A DNA stretch of 64,000 nucleotides from Mycobacterium sp. (GCF_029961025.1 NZ_JASBVP010000001.1:81078-145077), one strand, 5' to 3'; counted from the first letter of the stretch, positions 17,027 through 26,102 are shown. The notes: generated by a model not told the origin, from the sequence alone. A program made the numbers and translations.

Positions 17027-18049
17027 CTAGGCCGATTGCAGCAGCGCCAACGGGCCGAGCGTGACCAGCGCCCCCACCGCAACCGCGATCAACGTGCTGA
17101 CGATGTCCTCGGTTTTGCGCACCACCCGTACCGCCACCACCAGGCCGAGGATGACGACAACCGAAAGCACCAGTGCCACAATGTTGTTCCAGCGCCAGAG
17201 CTGATCGAACGCGACGAACAACCCGGCCCCGAGCATCACCGCGAGGACCGACTGCAGCACAACCAGCCCGCCGTGCAGCAGCGTCTGGGTCCGGCTCGGC
17301 CACGCATCGCCGTTGTCATCGGGACCGGTCGCATCCACCCCGACATCGACGTCGTCGAGGTCCGCACCGACCGCCGACTCAGCACCGTGCGGATCACCGG
17401 TCATGGCTTTACCGCCGACCAGCCGACCCGCCGGTGCATCCAGGTAGGAGCGCACGTAGGCCGAATCCTCGGTCGCCGGTTGCGCTTCGCGCACCTCGGT
17501 ATCCATCACGTCGACCGGGATGTCGGCGTAATCCACCAACGGGTCGGGGCTCATCTCCTCGGCACCGGACTGCTGGGCCCCGTCACCGATGCGCTCGACC
17601 CCGGTAGCCCCCGCCCGCGGAAACCGGCCAGACCGCGGGGGTTCGGCGGAACTCGGTGGCGGGGATTCGGGCCAACGCGGCTCGGGTTCGGACCAATACC
17701 CGGTCTGAGACCGCTCGGCAGGAACCTCTTCGGCGACCGGATCGAGCGGCTCTTCGGATCCCGGAAGAGCGGACACCGGTTCGCCGTGCCGGACACCGCC
17801 GTTCGAGCGGCGGGAATGCGTGGCCTGATGGCTGCTCTTGGCGTGCGGATCGTCGTCACTGACGACGGGTATTTCGCCGGTCAGTTCGGCGACCGTCACC
17901 GCATCGGCGTTGCCTCGGCGGCGCCGGCGTCGACCGCTGATCGGCGGGGAGCCGATCATGTCGTTCTTGGCCAGCAATTCGGCCACCGATATCGGCCGAG
18001 TGTTCTGGTTCTGGGAATCGTTTTGGGAATCGAAGTGTGGTCCAGTCAT
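17027..18049 (-). CDS. conserved membrane protein with long disordered N-terminus
   Basis: A 340-residue protein related by position and layout to H37Rv Rv0497. The first ~245 residues are hydrophilic and acidic with short motifs PISVAELLAKN and VTVAELTGEIP flanking an RRRRRR cluster. The C-terminus has three or four hydrophobic helices (LHGGLVVLQSVLAVMLGAGL, then IVALVLSVVVILGLVVAVRVV and IAVAVGALVTLGPLALL). The start overlaps the ppx1 stop by 4 bp, so it is coupled to that gene. The RPISVAELLAK motif recurs in other mycobacterial membrane proteins. Function unknown. Confidence 0.75.
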   Translation of the reverse strand: MTGPHFDSQNDSQNQNTRPISVAELLAKNDMIGSPPISGRRRRRRGNADAVTVAELTGEIPVVSDDDPHAKSSHQATHSRRSNGGVRHGEPVSALPGSEEPLDPVAEEVPAERSQTGYWSEPEPRWPESPPPSSAEPPRSGRFPRAGATGVERIGDGAQQSGAEEMSPDPLVDYADIPVDVMDTEVREAQPATEDSAYVRSYLDAPAGRLVGGKAMTGDPHGAESAVGADLDDVDVGVDATGPDDNGDAWPSRTQTLLHGGLVVLQSVLAVMLGAGLFVAFDQLWRWNNIVALVLSVVVILGLVVAVRVVRKTEDIVSTLIAVAVGALVTLGPLALLQSA

Positions 18050-19065
18050 CCTGTGTCGCCTCTCGATCGGTCGACCGCGATCCGATCAACGGGGTGGCCG
18101 CCGGGATCGCGCACGGAGGCCCCGACAAGCGCGGTGCCGTCGGCTTCGCTGTCGAGTTTGCGCAAAATCAGCCCTTCCCGCAGCGCCCACGGGCAAATGT
18201 CCACCGTTGCTATCGACAGCGCTCGCATGCTTGCCTCCGCCACCAACGCTCCCGCCACAATCTGCGGCGCCCGCTCGGCACTCACCCCTTCTAGCTCTGC
18301 ACGGTCAGCCGTCGTCATCCTAGAGATAAACGCTATGAGCTGCCGCAAGCCGCTGGCGGTCAGTGTCCGCTTCGCCCGTGGACCGGCCGCGGACGGCGCC
18401 GCACCCGTCAGACGCGCCAGCGAACGAAACGTCTTCGAGGTCGCCACCGCGAGGTCGGGGGTGCCGGCTTTCAGCACGCTCGCGCAGGCGTCGGCCAGCT
18501 CGGTGTCCAGCCAGTCACGCAGCATCGCCACCCGGCGCCGACCGGGCGGGTCGTCGGGCAGCCATTCGCGGGTCAGCCGTCCGGCGCCCAGCGGCAGCGA
18601 CAGCGCCACGTCGGGTTCCTCATCGACACCGCTGGACAACTCCAGCGAGCCGCCGCCGATGTCGATGTTGACGATCCGCCCGGCACTCCACCCGTACCAC
18701 CGGCGCACCGCGAGAAAGGTCAACCGCGACTCGTCCACGCCGCGGAGCACTTGTAGGTCAACACCGGTCTCGGCGCGCACCCGCGCCAACACGGCCTCGG
18801 CGTTCTTGGCCTCGCGGACCGCCGAGGTGGCGAAGGCCATCAACTCCGCGCACCCCGAGCTGATGGCGATTTTGGCGAACTCGTCGATCGTCGAGATCAT
18901 TTTGTCCGCACCACGGCGGGAGATCTTGCCGGAGCCGTCGATGGCCTCGGCCAGCCGCAAGGTGGCCTTGGTCGAGCTCATCGGCATCGGATGCCCACCC
19001 CGGTGGGCGTCGACCACCAGCAGATGGATGGTGTTGCTGCCCACGTCGAGCACGCCTAATCGCAC
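18046..19065 (-). CDS. Ppx/GppA-type exopolyphosphatase
   Basis: A 339-residue member of the actin-like ATPase superfamily. The phosphate-binding loops are LGVLDVGSNTIHLLVVD at the N-terminus and NIDIGGGSLELS in the middle. M. tuberculosis Rv0496 (PPX1), at this position, is reported to degrade short-chain polyphosphate, linking it to the stringent response; this is its probable orthologue. GTG start at 19065. It heads an operon with the membrane gene, the TIM-barrel gene and proC downstream, and is divergent from the Cys-rich gene with 60 bp between the starts. Confidence 0.87.
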   Translation of the reverse strand: MRLGVLDVGSNTIHLLVVDAHRGGHPMPMSSTKATLRLAEAIDGSGKISRRGADKMISTIDEFAKIAISSGCAELMAFATSAVREAKNAEAVLARVRAETGVDLQVLRGVDESRLTFLAVRRWYGWSAGRIVNIDIGGGSLELSSGVDEEPDVALSLPLGAGRLTREWLPDDPPGRRRVAMLRDWLDTELADACASVLKAGTPDLAVATSKTFRSLARLTGAAPSAAGPRAKRTLTASGLRQLIAFISRMTTADRAELEGVSAERAPQIVAGALVAEASMRALSIATVDICPWALREGLILRKLDSEADGTALVGASVRDPGGHPVDRIAVDRSRGDTG

Positions 19066-19125
19066 GGAACACCAGCTTACGTGGCCCGGACCCGATCGCC
19101 GGAATCTCGTCTACGGTAGGGACTT

Positions 19126-19947
19126 GTGGCGATACCGCAGCCGGGGCCTCGACAAGAGGCCCAAGAGGTGGAATTGGATTTCCCCCGGGAATGGGTAGAG
19201 TTCTACGACCCGGATAATCCCGAACACCTGATCGCGGCCGACCTCACGTGGCTACTGTCGCGCTGGACGTGTGTGTTCGGTACCCCCGCCTGCCGGGGTA
19301 CCGTGGCCGGCCGAGAGCATGACGGCTGTTGTTCGCACGGTGCGTTTTTGTCCGACGACGACGACCGCGGCCGACTGGCGGACTCGGTGTCCAAACTGAC
19401 CGACGACGACTGGCAGTACCGAGACAAAGGATTGGGCCGCAAGGGCTATCTGGAACGCGACGAGCACGACGGCGAACAACAGTGGCGGACCCGAAAATAC
19501 AAGGGGGCGTGTATCTTTCTGAACCGGCCGGGGTTTAGGACCGGTCCGGGCTGCGCATTGCACATCGCGGCGCTTCGGCTCGGTGTGCACCCGCTGACCA
19601 TGAAACCCGATGTCTGCTGGCAGTTGCCGATCCGGCGCAGTCAAGAATGGGTGACCCGCCCCGACGGCAGCGAGATCCTCAAAACCACCATCACCGAATA
19701 CGACCGTCGCGGCTGGGGCGCGGGCGGTGCCGACCTGCACTGGTATTGCACCGGTGATCCGGCCGTGCACGTCGGCGCCCGGCAGGTGTGGGAGAGCCTG
19801 GCCGCAGAGCTCACTGAACTGATAGGCGAGAAGGCCTACGCCGAACTGGCGGCAATGTGCAAGCGGCGCAGTGAATTAGGACTCATCGCCGTGCATCCGG
19901 CAACCCGGGCGGCGGGGTACCGTCGCCCGGGCGTCGGGTCGCGGTAA
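19126..19947 (+). CDS. cysteine-cluster protein of the Rv0495c family
   Basis: A 273-residue cytoplasmic protein. Conserved cysteines occur in [31 protein letters not shown] and GPGCALH, a pattern suited to an iron-sulfur or metal centre and reminiscent of YkgJ-like metal-binding proteins. It is otherwise rich in Asp/Arg. The GTG at 19126 gives the start [21 protein letters not shown]. It converges on the FadR-type regulator with only 5 bp between the genes. The H37Rv orthologue is of unknown function. Confidence 0.75.
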   Translation: MAIPQPGPRQEAQEVELDFPREWVEFYDPDNPEHLIAADLTWLLSRWTCVFGTPACRGTVAGREHDGCCSHGAFLSDDDDRGRLADSVSKLTDDDWQYRDKGLGRKGYLERDEHDGEQQWRTRKYKGACIFLNRPGFRTGPGCALHIAALRLGVHPLTMKPDVCWQLPIRRSQEWVTRPDGSEILKTTITEYDRRGWGAGGADLHWYCTGDPAVHVGARQVWESLAAELTELIGEKAYAELAAMCKRRSELGLIAVHPATRAAGYRRPGVGSR

Positions 19948-19952
19948 GCACC

Positions 19953-20669
19953 TCAATCAGCGCTTGCGTAGGCCTCGACCATCCGCAGCGCACTGGCACG
20001 CAGGTACGCCTCGACTGCTGCGCCGGCCGCCACGGCCTCGTGCGCCGCCACCGCATCGCTGATCGCCCGCAACTCGGCCACCACCGCGCGGGCATCACCG
20101 TAGGCCGCGGTGAGCGCGTGCTCCCTGCCGCCGAAGGCCTGCTCGACCCAGCGGTACAGCAACCCCAGCGCGCGATTGCGGGTGGCGTGAATGAGTACCC
20201 GAAAAAACGCGAGGTCGGCCGCCTGCCGGACCGCCGACGTGTCGGCGGCCTCGACGGCCTGCAACGCCTCCCGCAAGGCGTCGGTGTCACCTGGCGTGGC
20301 GCGTTCGGCGGCCAGCCGCCCGACAAGCGGGCCCAAGGCCGTTCGGATTTCCAGCAGTTCGACCAGAAAGTCGGCGCCCAGTTTGCGCACCAGCGCCTCG
20401 ATGACCTTGGGATGGGTAAGGTCCTGGGGATCGCGCACCACGGTGCCGCTGCCGTGGCGGGCCTCGATCAGGCCCATGTGCTGCAGCCGGGCCAGGCCCT
20501 GGCGCAGTGAGGTGCGGTTGACGCCGAGCTCTTCGGCCAGCTGCCGCTCGGGCGGCAGCGTCGAACCCGGCGGGAAAACGCCGTCGAGGATGGCGTCGGC
20601 GATCGACGCCGCGATCTGCTCATCCAGGCGCCGGCGCTCGGGCGGACGAATCGGTCTTGACTGGCTCAT
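19953..20669 (-). CDS. FadR-subfamily GntR transcriptional regulator
   Basis: A 238-residue regulator. The N-terminal winged helix is typical of GntR ([47 protein letters not shown]). The C-terminus is an all-helical FadR-type effector domain with metal-binding candidates in [11 protein letters not shown] and in [12 protein letters not shown]37Rv Rv0494 at this position is described as a lipid- and starvation-responsive FadR-like repressor. I prefer the ATG at 20669 to a GTG at 20693: a TATATT box ends 10 bp before it and a palindrome overlaps it. It is divergent from the Rv0493c-like operon, a plausible target. Confidence 0.83.
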   Translation of the reverse strand: MSQSRPIRPPERRRLDEQIAASIADAILDGVFPPGSTLPPERQLAEELGVNRTSLRQGLARLQHMGLIEARHGSGTVVRDPQDLTHPKVIEALVRKLGADFLVELLEIRTALGPLVGRLAAERATPGDTDALREALQAVEAADTSAVRQAADLAFFRVLIHATRNRALGLLYRWVEQAFGGREHALTAAYGDARAVVAELRAISDAVAAHEAVAAGAAVEAYLRASALRMVEAYASAD

Positions 20670-20682
20670 TGGCTCAACCAAT
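20668..20682 (-). promoter_or_regulatory. ATTGG-N5-CCAAT palindrome over the FadR-type gene start
   Basis: A 15-bp inverted repeat (ATTGGCTCAACCAAT) that overlaps the ATG and the right half of a TATATT -10-like element on the minus strand. The placement would let a bound dimer block initiation, as expected of an autorepressor site. No good -35 box is seen. The assignment is inferred from position. Confidence 0.45.
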
Positions 20683-20767
20683 ATAGTGGACACGCGTCGT
20701 GGGCATCGTGTCGATCGGCAGGGCTACCCGGGACGTGTCAGTCGCCGCCGCAGCGCAGGGGGACCGA

Positions 20768-21736
20768 ATGGACGACAACGCCGAGGCGGCCGCGGCCCCC
20801 CGCTGGCGGGGCCAGCCCGGCCGCCTGGAGGTGTGGTATGCCACCCTCTCGGATCCGCTCACCCGCGCCGGCCTGTGGCTGCACTACGAAACCGTCGCAC
20901 CGGCGTGCCCGCCGGCCGGAGCCGGGCGGAGCGCCTATGCGCACGGCTGGGTGACCTGGTTTCCGGTGGACGGCGCCCCGCGCACCGAGAGGTTCGGTCC
21001 CGTTCCGGCGCGGCCCGCGGCGGGCGCCGCCTGGTTCGACGCCGCCGGCGCACGGGCGGCACCCGGAGAGCTCACCGGGCGCGCCGGATCGATCGCATGG
21101 CGGCTGAGCTGGAAGGACACCGGTGCGCCGTTGTGGACCTTCCCACGGATCGCGTGGCAGCGCGAGCTGTTGCCGGGCGCTCAGGTGGTGATCGCCCCCA
21201 CGGCCGATTTCACCGGATCCCTGAGCGTCGGTGACGCCACCCAGCGCGTCGTGGGCTGGCAGGGCGGCGTGGCCCACGTCTACGGGCGCGGGAACGCGAG
21301 GCGCTGGGGATGGATCCACGCCGATCTCGGTGACGGTGACGTGCTCGAGGTCGTCACCGCGGTGCCGCACACTCCCGGGGTGTGCCGCCTGCCTCCGATC
21401 GCATTCACCCGCTTTCGTATCGGCGGAAAGGACTGGCCGGCACTGGGTTTGCCATCCACACGGCTGCGCACCACCCTCGGGTTGCGACACTGGCAGCTGG
21501 CGGGGCACATCGGCCGCCGCCGGGTGCTGATCCGTGTTGACCAGCCCGAAAGCCGTTGCGTCAGCTTGGCGTACACCGATCCCGACGGTGCCCGCGCGGT
21601 ATGCACTAACACCGAACGGGCCGATATCCACGTCGAGGTCGGCGACCGGCGCTGGTCGGTATGGGGCACCGGTCATGCCGAGGTCGGCCTGCGCGGCGCC
21701 GAAGCCCCCGCTGTCAACGAGAGGACCGTCTCATGA
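20768..21736 (+). CDS. conserved protein of the Rv0493c family
   Basis: A 322-residue soluble protein without a transmembrane segment or signal peptide. It begins RLEVWYATLSDPLTRAGLWLHYETV and contains many Trp residues in beta-rich blocks (WHTDL-type repeats such as GWQGGVAHVYGRGNARRWGWIH), reminiscent of lipocalin/AttH-like lipid-binding beta barrels. The ATG at 20768 follows AGGGGGACCG. The next two genes start inside its stop and each other's, giving a tightly coupled trio with a GMC oxidoreductase. It may bind the oxidoreductase's hydrophobic substrate; this is inference. Confidence 0.72.
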   Translation: MDDNAEAAAAPRWRGQPGRLEVWYATLSDPLTRAGLWLHYETVAPACPPAGAGRSAYAHGWVTWFPVDGAPRTERFGPVPARPAAGAAWFDAAGARAAPGELTGRAGSIAWRLSWKDTGAPLWTFPRIAWQRELLPGAQVVIAPTADFTGSLSVGDATQRVVGWQGGVAHVYGRGNARRWGWIHADLGDGDVLEVVTAVPHTPGVCRLPPIAFTRFRIGGKDWPALGLPSTRLRTTLGLRHWQLAGHIGRRRVLIRVDQPESRCVSLAYTDPDGARAVCTNTERADIHVEVGDRRWSVWGTGHAEVGLRGAEAPAVNERTVS

Positions 21737-22074
21737 GCTTCCTTTTCGACCCACCGCTGCTGATCGCCGCCGGCGTGCTGATCGAACGGGTGGTACCCGA
21801 GGAGAACCGCGACATCGCCGAGGCCGCTACCGTCGGGCTCTTCTTCGGCACGTCGTTCGGCCTGTACCAGAACGTGCCGGGACTCGGCGTGATGTGGCGT
21901 CCGTTCCGCGCCCAAAACGGCCGCGACTTCATGTGGAACAGTGGAATCTTTGCGCTGAATACCGCTCAGCTGGGCTGGCCCATGCATGCCGTTGCGGGCG
22001 CCATGTTCGCCAGCTACCCGTTTTTCATCATGCTCGGTCGCCGCCTCGGCCGGCGGCGCGCTCTTCGGCGATGA
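21733..22074 (+). CDS. small membrane protein of the Rv0492A family
   Basis: A 113-residue protein with two or three hydrophobic segments (PPLLIAAGVLIERV, EAATVGLFFGTSFGLY, and MHAVAGAMFASYPFFIMLG) and a basic C-terminus (GRRLGRRRALRR). Start and stop overlap the genes on both sides by 4 bp (ATGA), a strong sign of coupled translation. It may anchor the GMC oxidoreductase at the membrane. No motif identifies an activity. Confidence 0.8.
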   Translation: MSFLFDPPLLIAAGVLIERVVPEENRDIAEAATVGLFFGTSFGLYQNVPGLGVMWRPFRAQNGRDFMWNSGIFALNTAQLGWPMHAVAGAMFASYPFFIMLGRRLGRRRALRR

Positions 22075-23942
22075 GTTCGCTTGCCCGGCGGGCCATCGCC
22101 TCGTTCGGTGCCGCGCTGCTGCCCCAGGAATGCGGTGGGCCGTCGCCGGCTCAGCTTGTCGAACGGGTGGACCGCTATGTCGCCCGACTGCCTGTGGGGA
22201 CGCGAACGGCTGTGCGCTGGGGGCTGCTATCGGTCGTCGCCGCAAGCTATCTCACCACCGGAAGGTCGCTGTTACGGTTGGATCCCGATACCCGCATGAA
22301 CGTGTTGCGCCGGCTAGCATCACTCGGACCGGATGCCGCCGCCGCGATCGAGGGCTTGAAGGCTATCGTGCTTCTCGCCAACGGCGCCGATAGCTACGCT
22401 GCTGAACTGCTCGCCCGCGCAACAGAACACGATGTCGCGCGCCCGGACGCTGCCCTGACCGTCATCTCGGCTGTAAATAGCCCGTCGGTGCTGAAGGCGG
22501 ATGCGGTGGTCGTCGGCTCCGGCGCCGGGGGGGCGATGGCGGCCCGCACGCTGGCCCGCACGGGCCGGCTCACCGTCGTGGTCGAGGAGGGCCGGCGCTG
22601 GACGGTCGACGAGTTCCGTGCCGGCCACCCGATCGACCGCTACGCCGGGCTGTACCGCGGGGCCGGAGCCACTATTGCGCTCGGCAGGCCCGCGGTGGTG
22701 GTGCCGATCGGACGGGCGGTGGGCGGCACCACCGTCGTCAACTCCGGCACCTGCTATCGTCCTCCGTTGTCCGTCCAGCGACGCTGGCGCGACGAATTCG
22801 GCTTGACGCTCGCCGATCCCGACCTGTTGGCGGGATACCTCGACGAGGTCGAGCACACGTTGCAGGTCGCCCCGGTGCCGCTGGAAATCATGGGCCGCAA
22901 CGGTCGCCTGCTGCTCGACGGCGCCCGCGCGCTGGGCTGGCGCGCGGCGCCCATCCCCCGCAATGCCCCCGGGTGCGACGGGTGTTGTCAATGTGCGATC
23001 GGCTGTCCGCGCAACGCCAAATTCGGCGTGCATCTCAACGCGCTGCCGCAGGCTTGCGCAGCCGGTGCACGCATTATCAGTGATGCCCGCGCCGAGCGGA
23101 TCTTGCTGCACGAAAACGCGCGTGCCCGCGGCGTGCGGGCACGCCGGCCTGACGGCACCGCGCTGGACATTCTCGCCGACACGATCGTGGTTGCGGCGGG
23201 CGCAACCGAAACATCAAACCTGTTGCGGCGCAGCGGTATTGGTAACCATCCACAGCTCGGCCGGAACCTTGCCCTGCATCCGGCCGTCGCGGTCGCCGGA
23301 CGCTTCAACGAGGACGTTTTCGCCTGGCGCGGGGTGTTGCAGAGCGCGGCGGTCGACGAGTTGCACGCGTCCGAAGGCGTCTTGATCGAGGCGACCTCTA
23401 CCCCGCCGGGCATGGGCTCGATAGTCTTCCCTGGCTACGGCAGCGAATTGCTCGCTTGGCTGCAGCGGGCACCTCAAGTCGCGACGCTGGGTGCCATGGT
23501 GGCCGACCGGGGCGTGGGCCGGGTGCTATCGGTGCGCGATGAGACGCTGCTGCGCTACCATATCGCCCCGGCAGACATCGCTAAGCTCATGGCCGCGATC
23601 GAGGCGATGGGCCGGCTGCTATTTGCCGCCGGTGCGGTTGAGGTGCTCACCGGTCTGTCGGCAGCGCCGACGGTGACGTCGCTGCCGGCCCTTTCGGACG
23701 TGCTGCGCCGAGCAAACCCGAAAAGCCTGCACCTGGCGGCTTTTCACCCTACGGGAACCGCAGCGGCCGGCGCCGATGAGCAGCGCTGCCCGGTCGATCA
23801 GCGCGGCCGGCTGCGCGGTGTGCAGGGGGTGTGGGTCGCCGACGCGTCAATCCTGCCGAGCTGTCCGGAAGTCAATCCCCAACTGTCGATCATGGCGCTG
23901 GCGCTGGCGGTCACCGACGAGCTGGTGGCGGCGCAGGCATGA
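22071..23942 (+). CDS. GMC-family FAD oxidoreductase with a cysteine cluster
   Basis: A 623-residue flavoprotein of the glucose-methanol-choline/cholesterol-oxidase type. An N-terminal ~110-residue helical region precedes the FAD loop ADAVVVGSGAGGAMAARTL. A cysteine-rich loop, APGCDGCCQCAIGCPRNAK, lies mid-protein, and the C-terminal signature AFHPTGTAAAGADEQRCPVD ... WVADASILPSCPEVNP follows. It probably oxidises an alcohol or sterol-like substrate. It is the last gene of a coupled trio and the orthologue by position of Rv0492c. The much longer frame back to 21534 lies over the upstream genes and is not coding. Confidence 0.85.
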   Translation: MSSLARRAIASFGAALLPQECGGPSPAQLVERVDRYVARLPVGTRTAVRWGLLSVVAASYLTTGRSLLRLDPDTRMNVLRRLASLGPDAAAAIEGLKAIVLLANGADSYAAELLARATEHDVARPDAALTVISAVNSPSVLKADAVVVGSGAGGAMAARTLARTGRLTVVVEEGRRWTVDEFRAGHPIDRYAGLYRGAGATIALGRPAVVVPIGRAVGGTTVVNSGTCYRPPLSVQRRWRDEFGLTLADPDLLAGYLDEVEHTLQVAPVPLEIMGRNGRLLLDGARALGWRAAPIPRNAPGCDGCCQCAIGCPRNAKFGVHLNALPQACAAGARIISDARAERILLHENARARGVRARRPDGTALDILADTIVVAAGATETSNLLRRSGIGNHPQLGRNLALHPAVAVAGRFNEDVFAWRGVLQSAAVDELHASEGVLIEATSTPPGMGSIVFPGYGSELLAWLQRAPQVATLGAMVADRGVGRVLSVRDETLLRYHIAPADIAKLMAAIEAMGRLLFAAGAVEVLTGLSAAPTVTSLPALSDVLRRANPKSLHLAAFHPTGTAAAGADEQRCPVDQRGRLRGVQGVWVADASILPSCPEVNPQLSIMALALAVTDELVAAQA

Positions 23943-23964
23943 TAACGTGCCCGACAGCCACTGG

Positions 23965-24648
23965 TTAACCCTCCAGCTTGTAGCCCAGTCCACGCACCGT
24001 CACCAGATGCACCGGATTGGCCGGGTCGGCTTCGATCTTGGAGCGCAACCGCTTGACGTGGACATCGAGTGTCTTGGTGTCGCCGACATAATCTGCGCCC
24101 CACACCCGGTCGATCAGCTGCCCGCGGGTCAGCACCCGTCCACTGTTGCGCATCAGGTACTCGAGAAGGTCGAATTCCTTGAGCGGCAATGTGATCGGCT
24201 TGCCATTCACCGATACCGTGTGCCGCTCGACATCCATCCGTACCGGACCGGACTCCAGAATGCCATCGCTGATGTCGGGCTCTTCATCACCGCCGCGGCG
24301 AAGCACCGCGCGGATCCGGGCGATCAGCTCGCGCGCCGAGTAGGGCTTGGTCACGTAGTCGTCGGCGCCCAGTTCTAAGCCGACGACCTTGTCGATCTCA
24401 CTGTCTCGGGCGGTCACCATGATCACCGGGACGCTGCTCCGGGCGCGCAACTGCTTGCACACGTCGGTGCCTGACATCCCGGGCAACATCAAATCGAGCA
24501 ACACGATGTCGGCGCCGGCCCTGTCGAACTCGGCAAGCGCCGACGGTCCGTCGGTGACCACCGTCGCCTCAAAGCCTTCCTTACGCAGCAGGAAAGCCAG
24601 CGGATCGGCCAGCGACTCTTCGTCTTCCACGATCAGCACACTGGTCAT
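23965..24648 (-). CDS. regX3: OmpR-family response regulator RegX3
   Basis: A 227-residue regulator nearly identical to M. tuberculosis RegX3. The receiver domain has the acidic pair ED at 8-9, phospho-acceptor Asp52 (LLDLMLPG) and the conserved Lys in VTKPYSARE. The C-terminal winged helix includes LKEFDLLEYLMRNSGRVLTR and the end RLRSKIEADP ... GLGYKLEG. It controls phosphate-starvation genes with SenX3. The ATG at 24648 overlaps the stop of the second MIRU-encoded ORF (TGATG), and AGGAG lies 8 bp upstream within the repeat. Confidence 0.97.
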   Translation of the reverse strand: MTSVLIVEDEESLADPLAFLLRKEGFEATVVTDGPSALAEFDRAGADIVLLDLMLPGMSGTDVCKQLRARSSVPVIMVTARDSEIDKVVGLELGADDYVTKPYSARELIARIRAVLRRGGDEEPDISDGILESGPVRMDVERHTVSVNGKPITLPLKEFDLLEYLMRNSGRVLTRGQLIDRVWGADYVGDTKTLDVHVKRLRSKIEADPANPVHLVTVRGLGYKLEG

Positions 24649-24749
24649 CAGCGCCACTCCTCTTCATCGCTTCGCTCTGCTTCGTCGTCGGCGCGGGTCA
24701 TCAGCGCCACTCCTCTTCATCGCTTCGCTCTGCTTCGTCGTCGGCGCGG
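24644..24749 (-). repeat. two 53-bp MIRU units in the senX3-regX3 gap
   Basis: Two identical, contiguous 53-bp units at 24644-24696 and 24697-24749, followed by a partial third start inside senX3. This intergenic region is the classic site of mycobacterial interspersed repetitive units; 53-bp and 77-bp forms are known from M. tuberculosis. Each unit carries its own ribosome site and overlapping start/stop codons, so copy number can change without breaking translational coupling. Confidence 0.95.
24648..24701 (-). CDS. MIRU-encoded 17-residue ORF, copy 2
   Basis: Read from the repeat: ATG at 24701, TGA at 24648-24650. The peptide is [17 protein letters not shown], very acidic and identical to that of copy 1. 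Its start overlaps the stop of copy 1 and its stop overlaps the regX3 ATG, both as TGATG. The ORF contains GAGGAG placed to serve regX3. Whether the peptide accumulates or the ORF only carries ribosomes from senX3 to regX3 is unknown. Confidence 0.7.
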   Translation of the reverse strand: MTRADDEAERSDEEEWR

Positions 24750-24754
24750 GTCAT
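24701..24754 (-). CDS. MIRU-encoded 17-residue ORF, copy 1
   Basis: ATG at 24754, overlapping the senX3 stop (ATGA), and TGA at 24701-24703 overlapping the ATG of copy 2. It encodes the same 17-residue acidic peptide, [17 protein letters not shown]. It is the first link of a chain senX3, ORF, ORF, regX3 in which each stop overlaps the next start, which favours re-initiation. The coding capacity of MIRUs is known; the peptide's function is not. Confidence 0.7.
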   Translation of the reverse strand: MTRADDEAERSDEEEWR

Positions 24755-25974
24755 CGGCTCAACTCTTCCTCACGTTGAGAAATGTCGGGCCTCGCGTCGC
24801 GTTTCGACGATATCTCGGCGTCTTCGCCGGTCTCCCGATATGCCGGGATGGACAACGTGAACGTCGACCCGGTCCCCGGTTGGCTCCACAATCCGATGCT
24901 GCCATTGTGATTGGCAGCGACATGCTTAACGATCGCCAAGCCGAGCCCCGTTCCGCCGGTTGCCCGCGAGCGCGCCTTATCCCCCCGGAAGAACCGCTCG
25001 AACACCCGCTCCTGGTCTTCGCGTGCGATGCCGATACCCCGGTCGGTGACGGCGATCTCGATGAACTCGGCGCGGCGGCGACGGCTGATCGACACCAGTG
25101 AGCCGCGTGGCGAGTACGCGATCGCGTTGGACACCAGGTTGGCCAGCGCGGTGACCAGCAGGGTCTGATCGCCCAGCACCTTAAAGCCACTCGGCGCATC
25201 GGTTCTGATTTCGATGTCTGAATTGTCCGCGGCCACTTTATGACGCGAAATCGCTTCTGCCACAATTGTGTCCACGTCCACAGCGCCCAGATTGGGCAAC
25301 GGCCCGCCGCCTTGAAGCCGCGACAGCTCAATCAGTTCACCTACCATCTCCCCAAGCCTATTGGCCTCGATGAGCACCTTCTCGCCGAAGCGGCGCACCG
25401 TCTCGGGGTCATCGGCCGATGCCAGCAAGGCCTCGGCCAGCACGGCCATAGCGCCTACCGGTGTCTTGAGTTCGTGGCTGACGTTGGCCACGAAGTCCCG
25501 CCTGGTGGCCTCCACCCGGGCGTAGTCGGACTGGTCGTAGACAAAGACCACGGCGAAGCGGCGGTCTTCTTCGCTCAGCAGCCGGGCCTGGCCGTGCACC
25601 GACAGCCCGGACCGGCCTGCGGGCACACGCTTGCCCGGTGACAGATCGAACTCGGCGTCCTCGCCGGCCAGCGCCCGCAGTGCCGCTTGCCAGGCCTGCT
25701 CGTCGAGCTGCCGGTCACGCACCAATCCCAGCTGTTTGGCCTGGTCGTTCAGGTAGACCACGTCACGATGACCGTCTACCACCGCGGTGCCCAGCGGCAT
25801 CAGCGCGACGATGCGCTGCAGCATCTGCGAGACCGTGATCCCCGCCCATTCGGCGGCCGCACGCTGGCGGCGCTCGGTCACCCGCGGTGCCATCCGGGTT
25901 CCCGCGGCAACGCCGACCGCCAGTGCCGATAGCGACAACACCCCGGCCGACAACAGCGCCGAGAACATAGTCAC
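24751..25974 (-). CDS. senX3: phosphate-responsive sensor histidine kinase SenX3
   Basis: A 407-residue membrane kinase, partner of RegX3. An N-terminal hydrophobic segment (about 3-25) anchors it, followed by a PAS-like sensor (about 50-150), the H-box [20 protein letters not shown] with phospho-acceptor His167, and a Bergerat ATPase domain ([36 protein letters not shown]). A GTG start at 25974 lies 6 bp after a TAGGAT -10-like box, so the mRNA may be leaderless. It lies directly downstream of gpm1 with a 128-bp gap. Confidence 0.96.
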   Translation of the reverse strand: MTMFSALLSAGVLSLSALAVGVAAGTRMAPRVTERRQRAAAEWAGITVSQMLQRIVALMPLGTAVVDGHRDVVYLNDQAKQLGLVRDRQLDEQAWQAALRALAGEDAEFDLSPGKRVPAGRSGLSVHGQARLLSEEDRRFAVVFVYDQSDYARVEATRRDFVANVSHELKTPVGAMAVLAEALLASADDPETVRRFGEKVLIEANRLGEMVGELIELSRLQGGGPLPNLGAVDVDTIVAEAISRHKVAADNSDIEIRTDAPSGFKVLGDQTLLVTALANLVSNAIAYSPRGSLVSISRRRRAEFIEIAVTDRGIGIAREDQERVFERFFRGDKARSRATGGTGLGLAIVKHVAANHNGSIGLWSQPGTGSTFTLSIPAYRETGEDAEISSKRDARPDISQREEELSR

Positions 25975-25980
25975 GCGAAA

Positions 25981-26000
25981 ATCCTACAAATCAGGTGAAC
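25981..26000 (-). promoter_or_regulatory. putative senX3 promoter with GTTCACC element
   Basis: On the minus strand, GTTCACC (25994-26000) is followed by TGATTTG and TAGGAT (25981-25986), then six bases and the GTG start. TAGGAT fits the mycobacterial TANNNT -10 consensus at leaderless spacing. A second GTTCAC in the opposite orientation is at 26067-26072. GTTCACC-like sequences have been proposed as RegX3 sites, which would fit autoregulation; the element here is a single candidate. Confidence 0.45.
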
Positions 26001-26102
26001 ATCGCCCTAGCTGCCCGGGGCCTAAATCGGACATGTCACAGAGTGCAATGCAGGAATTCGTCCGCTGTTCACGTCTTGTTTTCCGCGATGTCTCGAAACC
26101 GC

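Noticed and set aside
21534..22070. Long N-terminal extension of the GMC oxidoreductase frame
   Set aside because: It overlaps the two upstream genes in another frame; ATG at 22071 forms a normal 4-bp overlap with the preceding stop.
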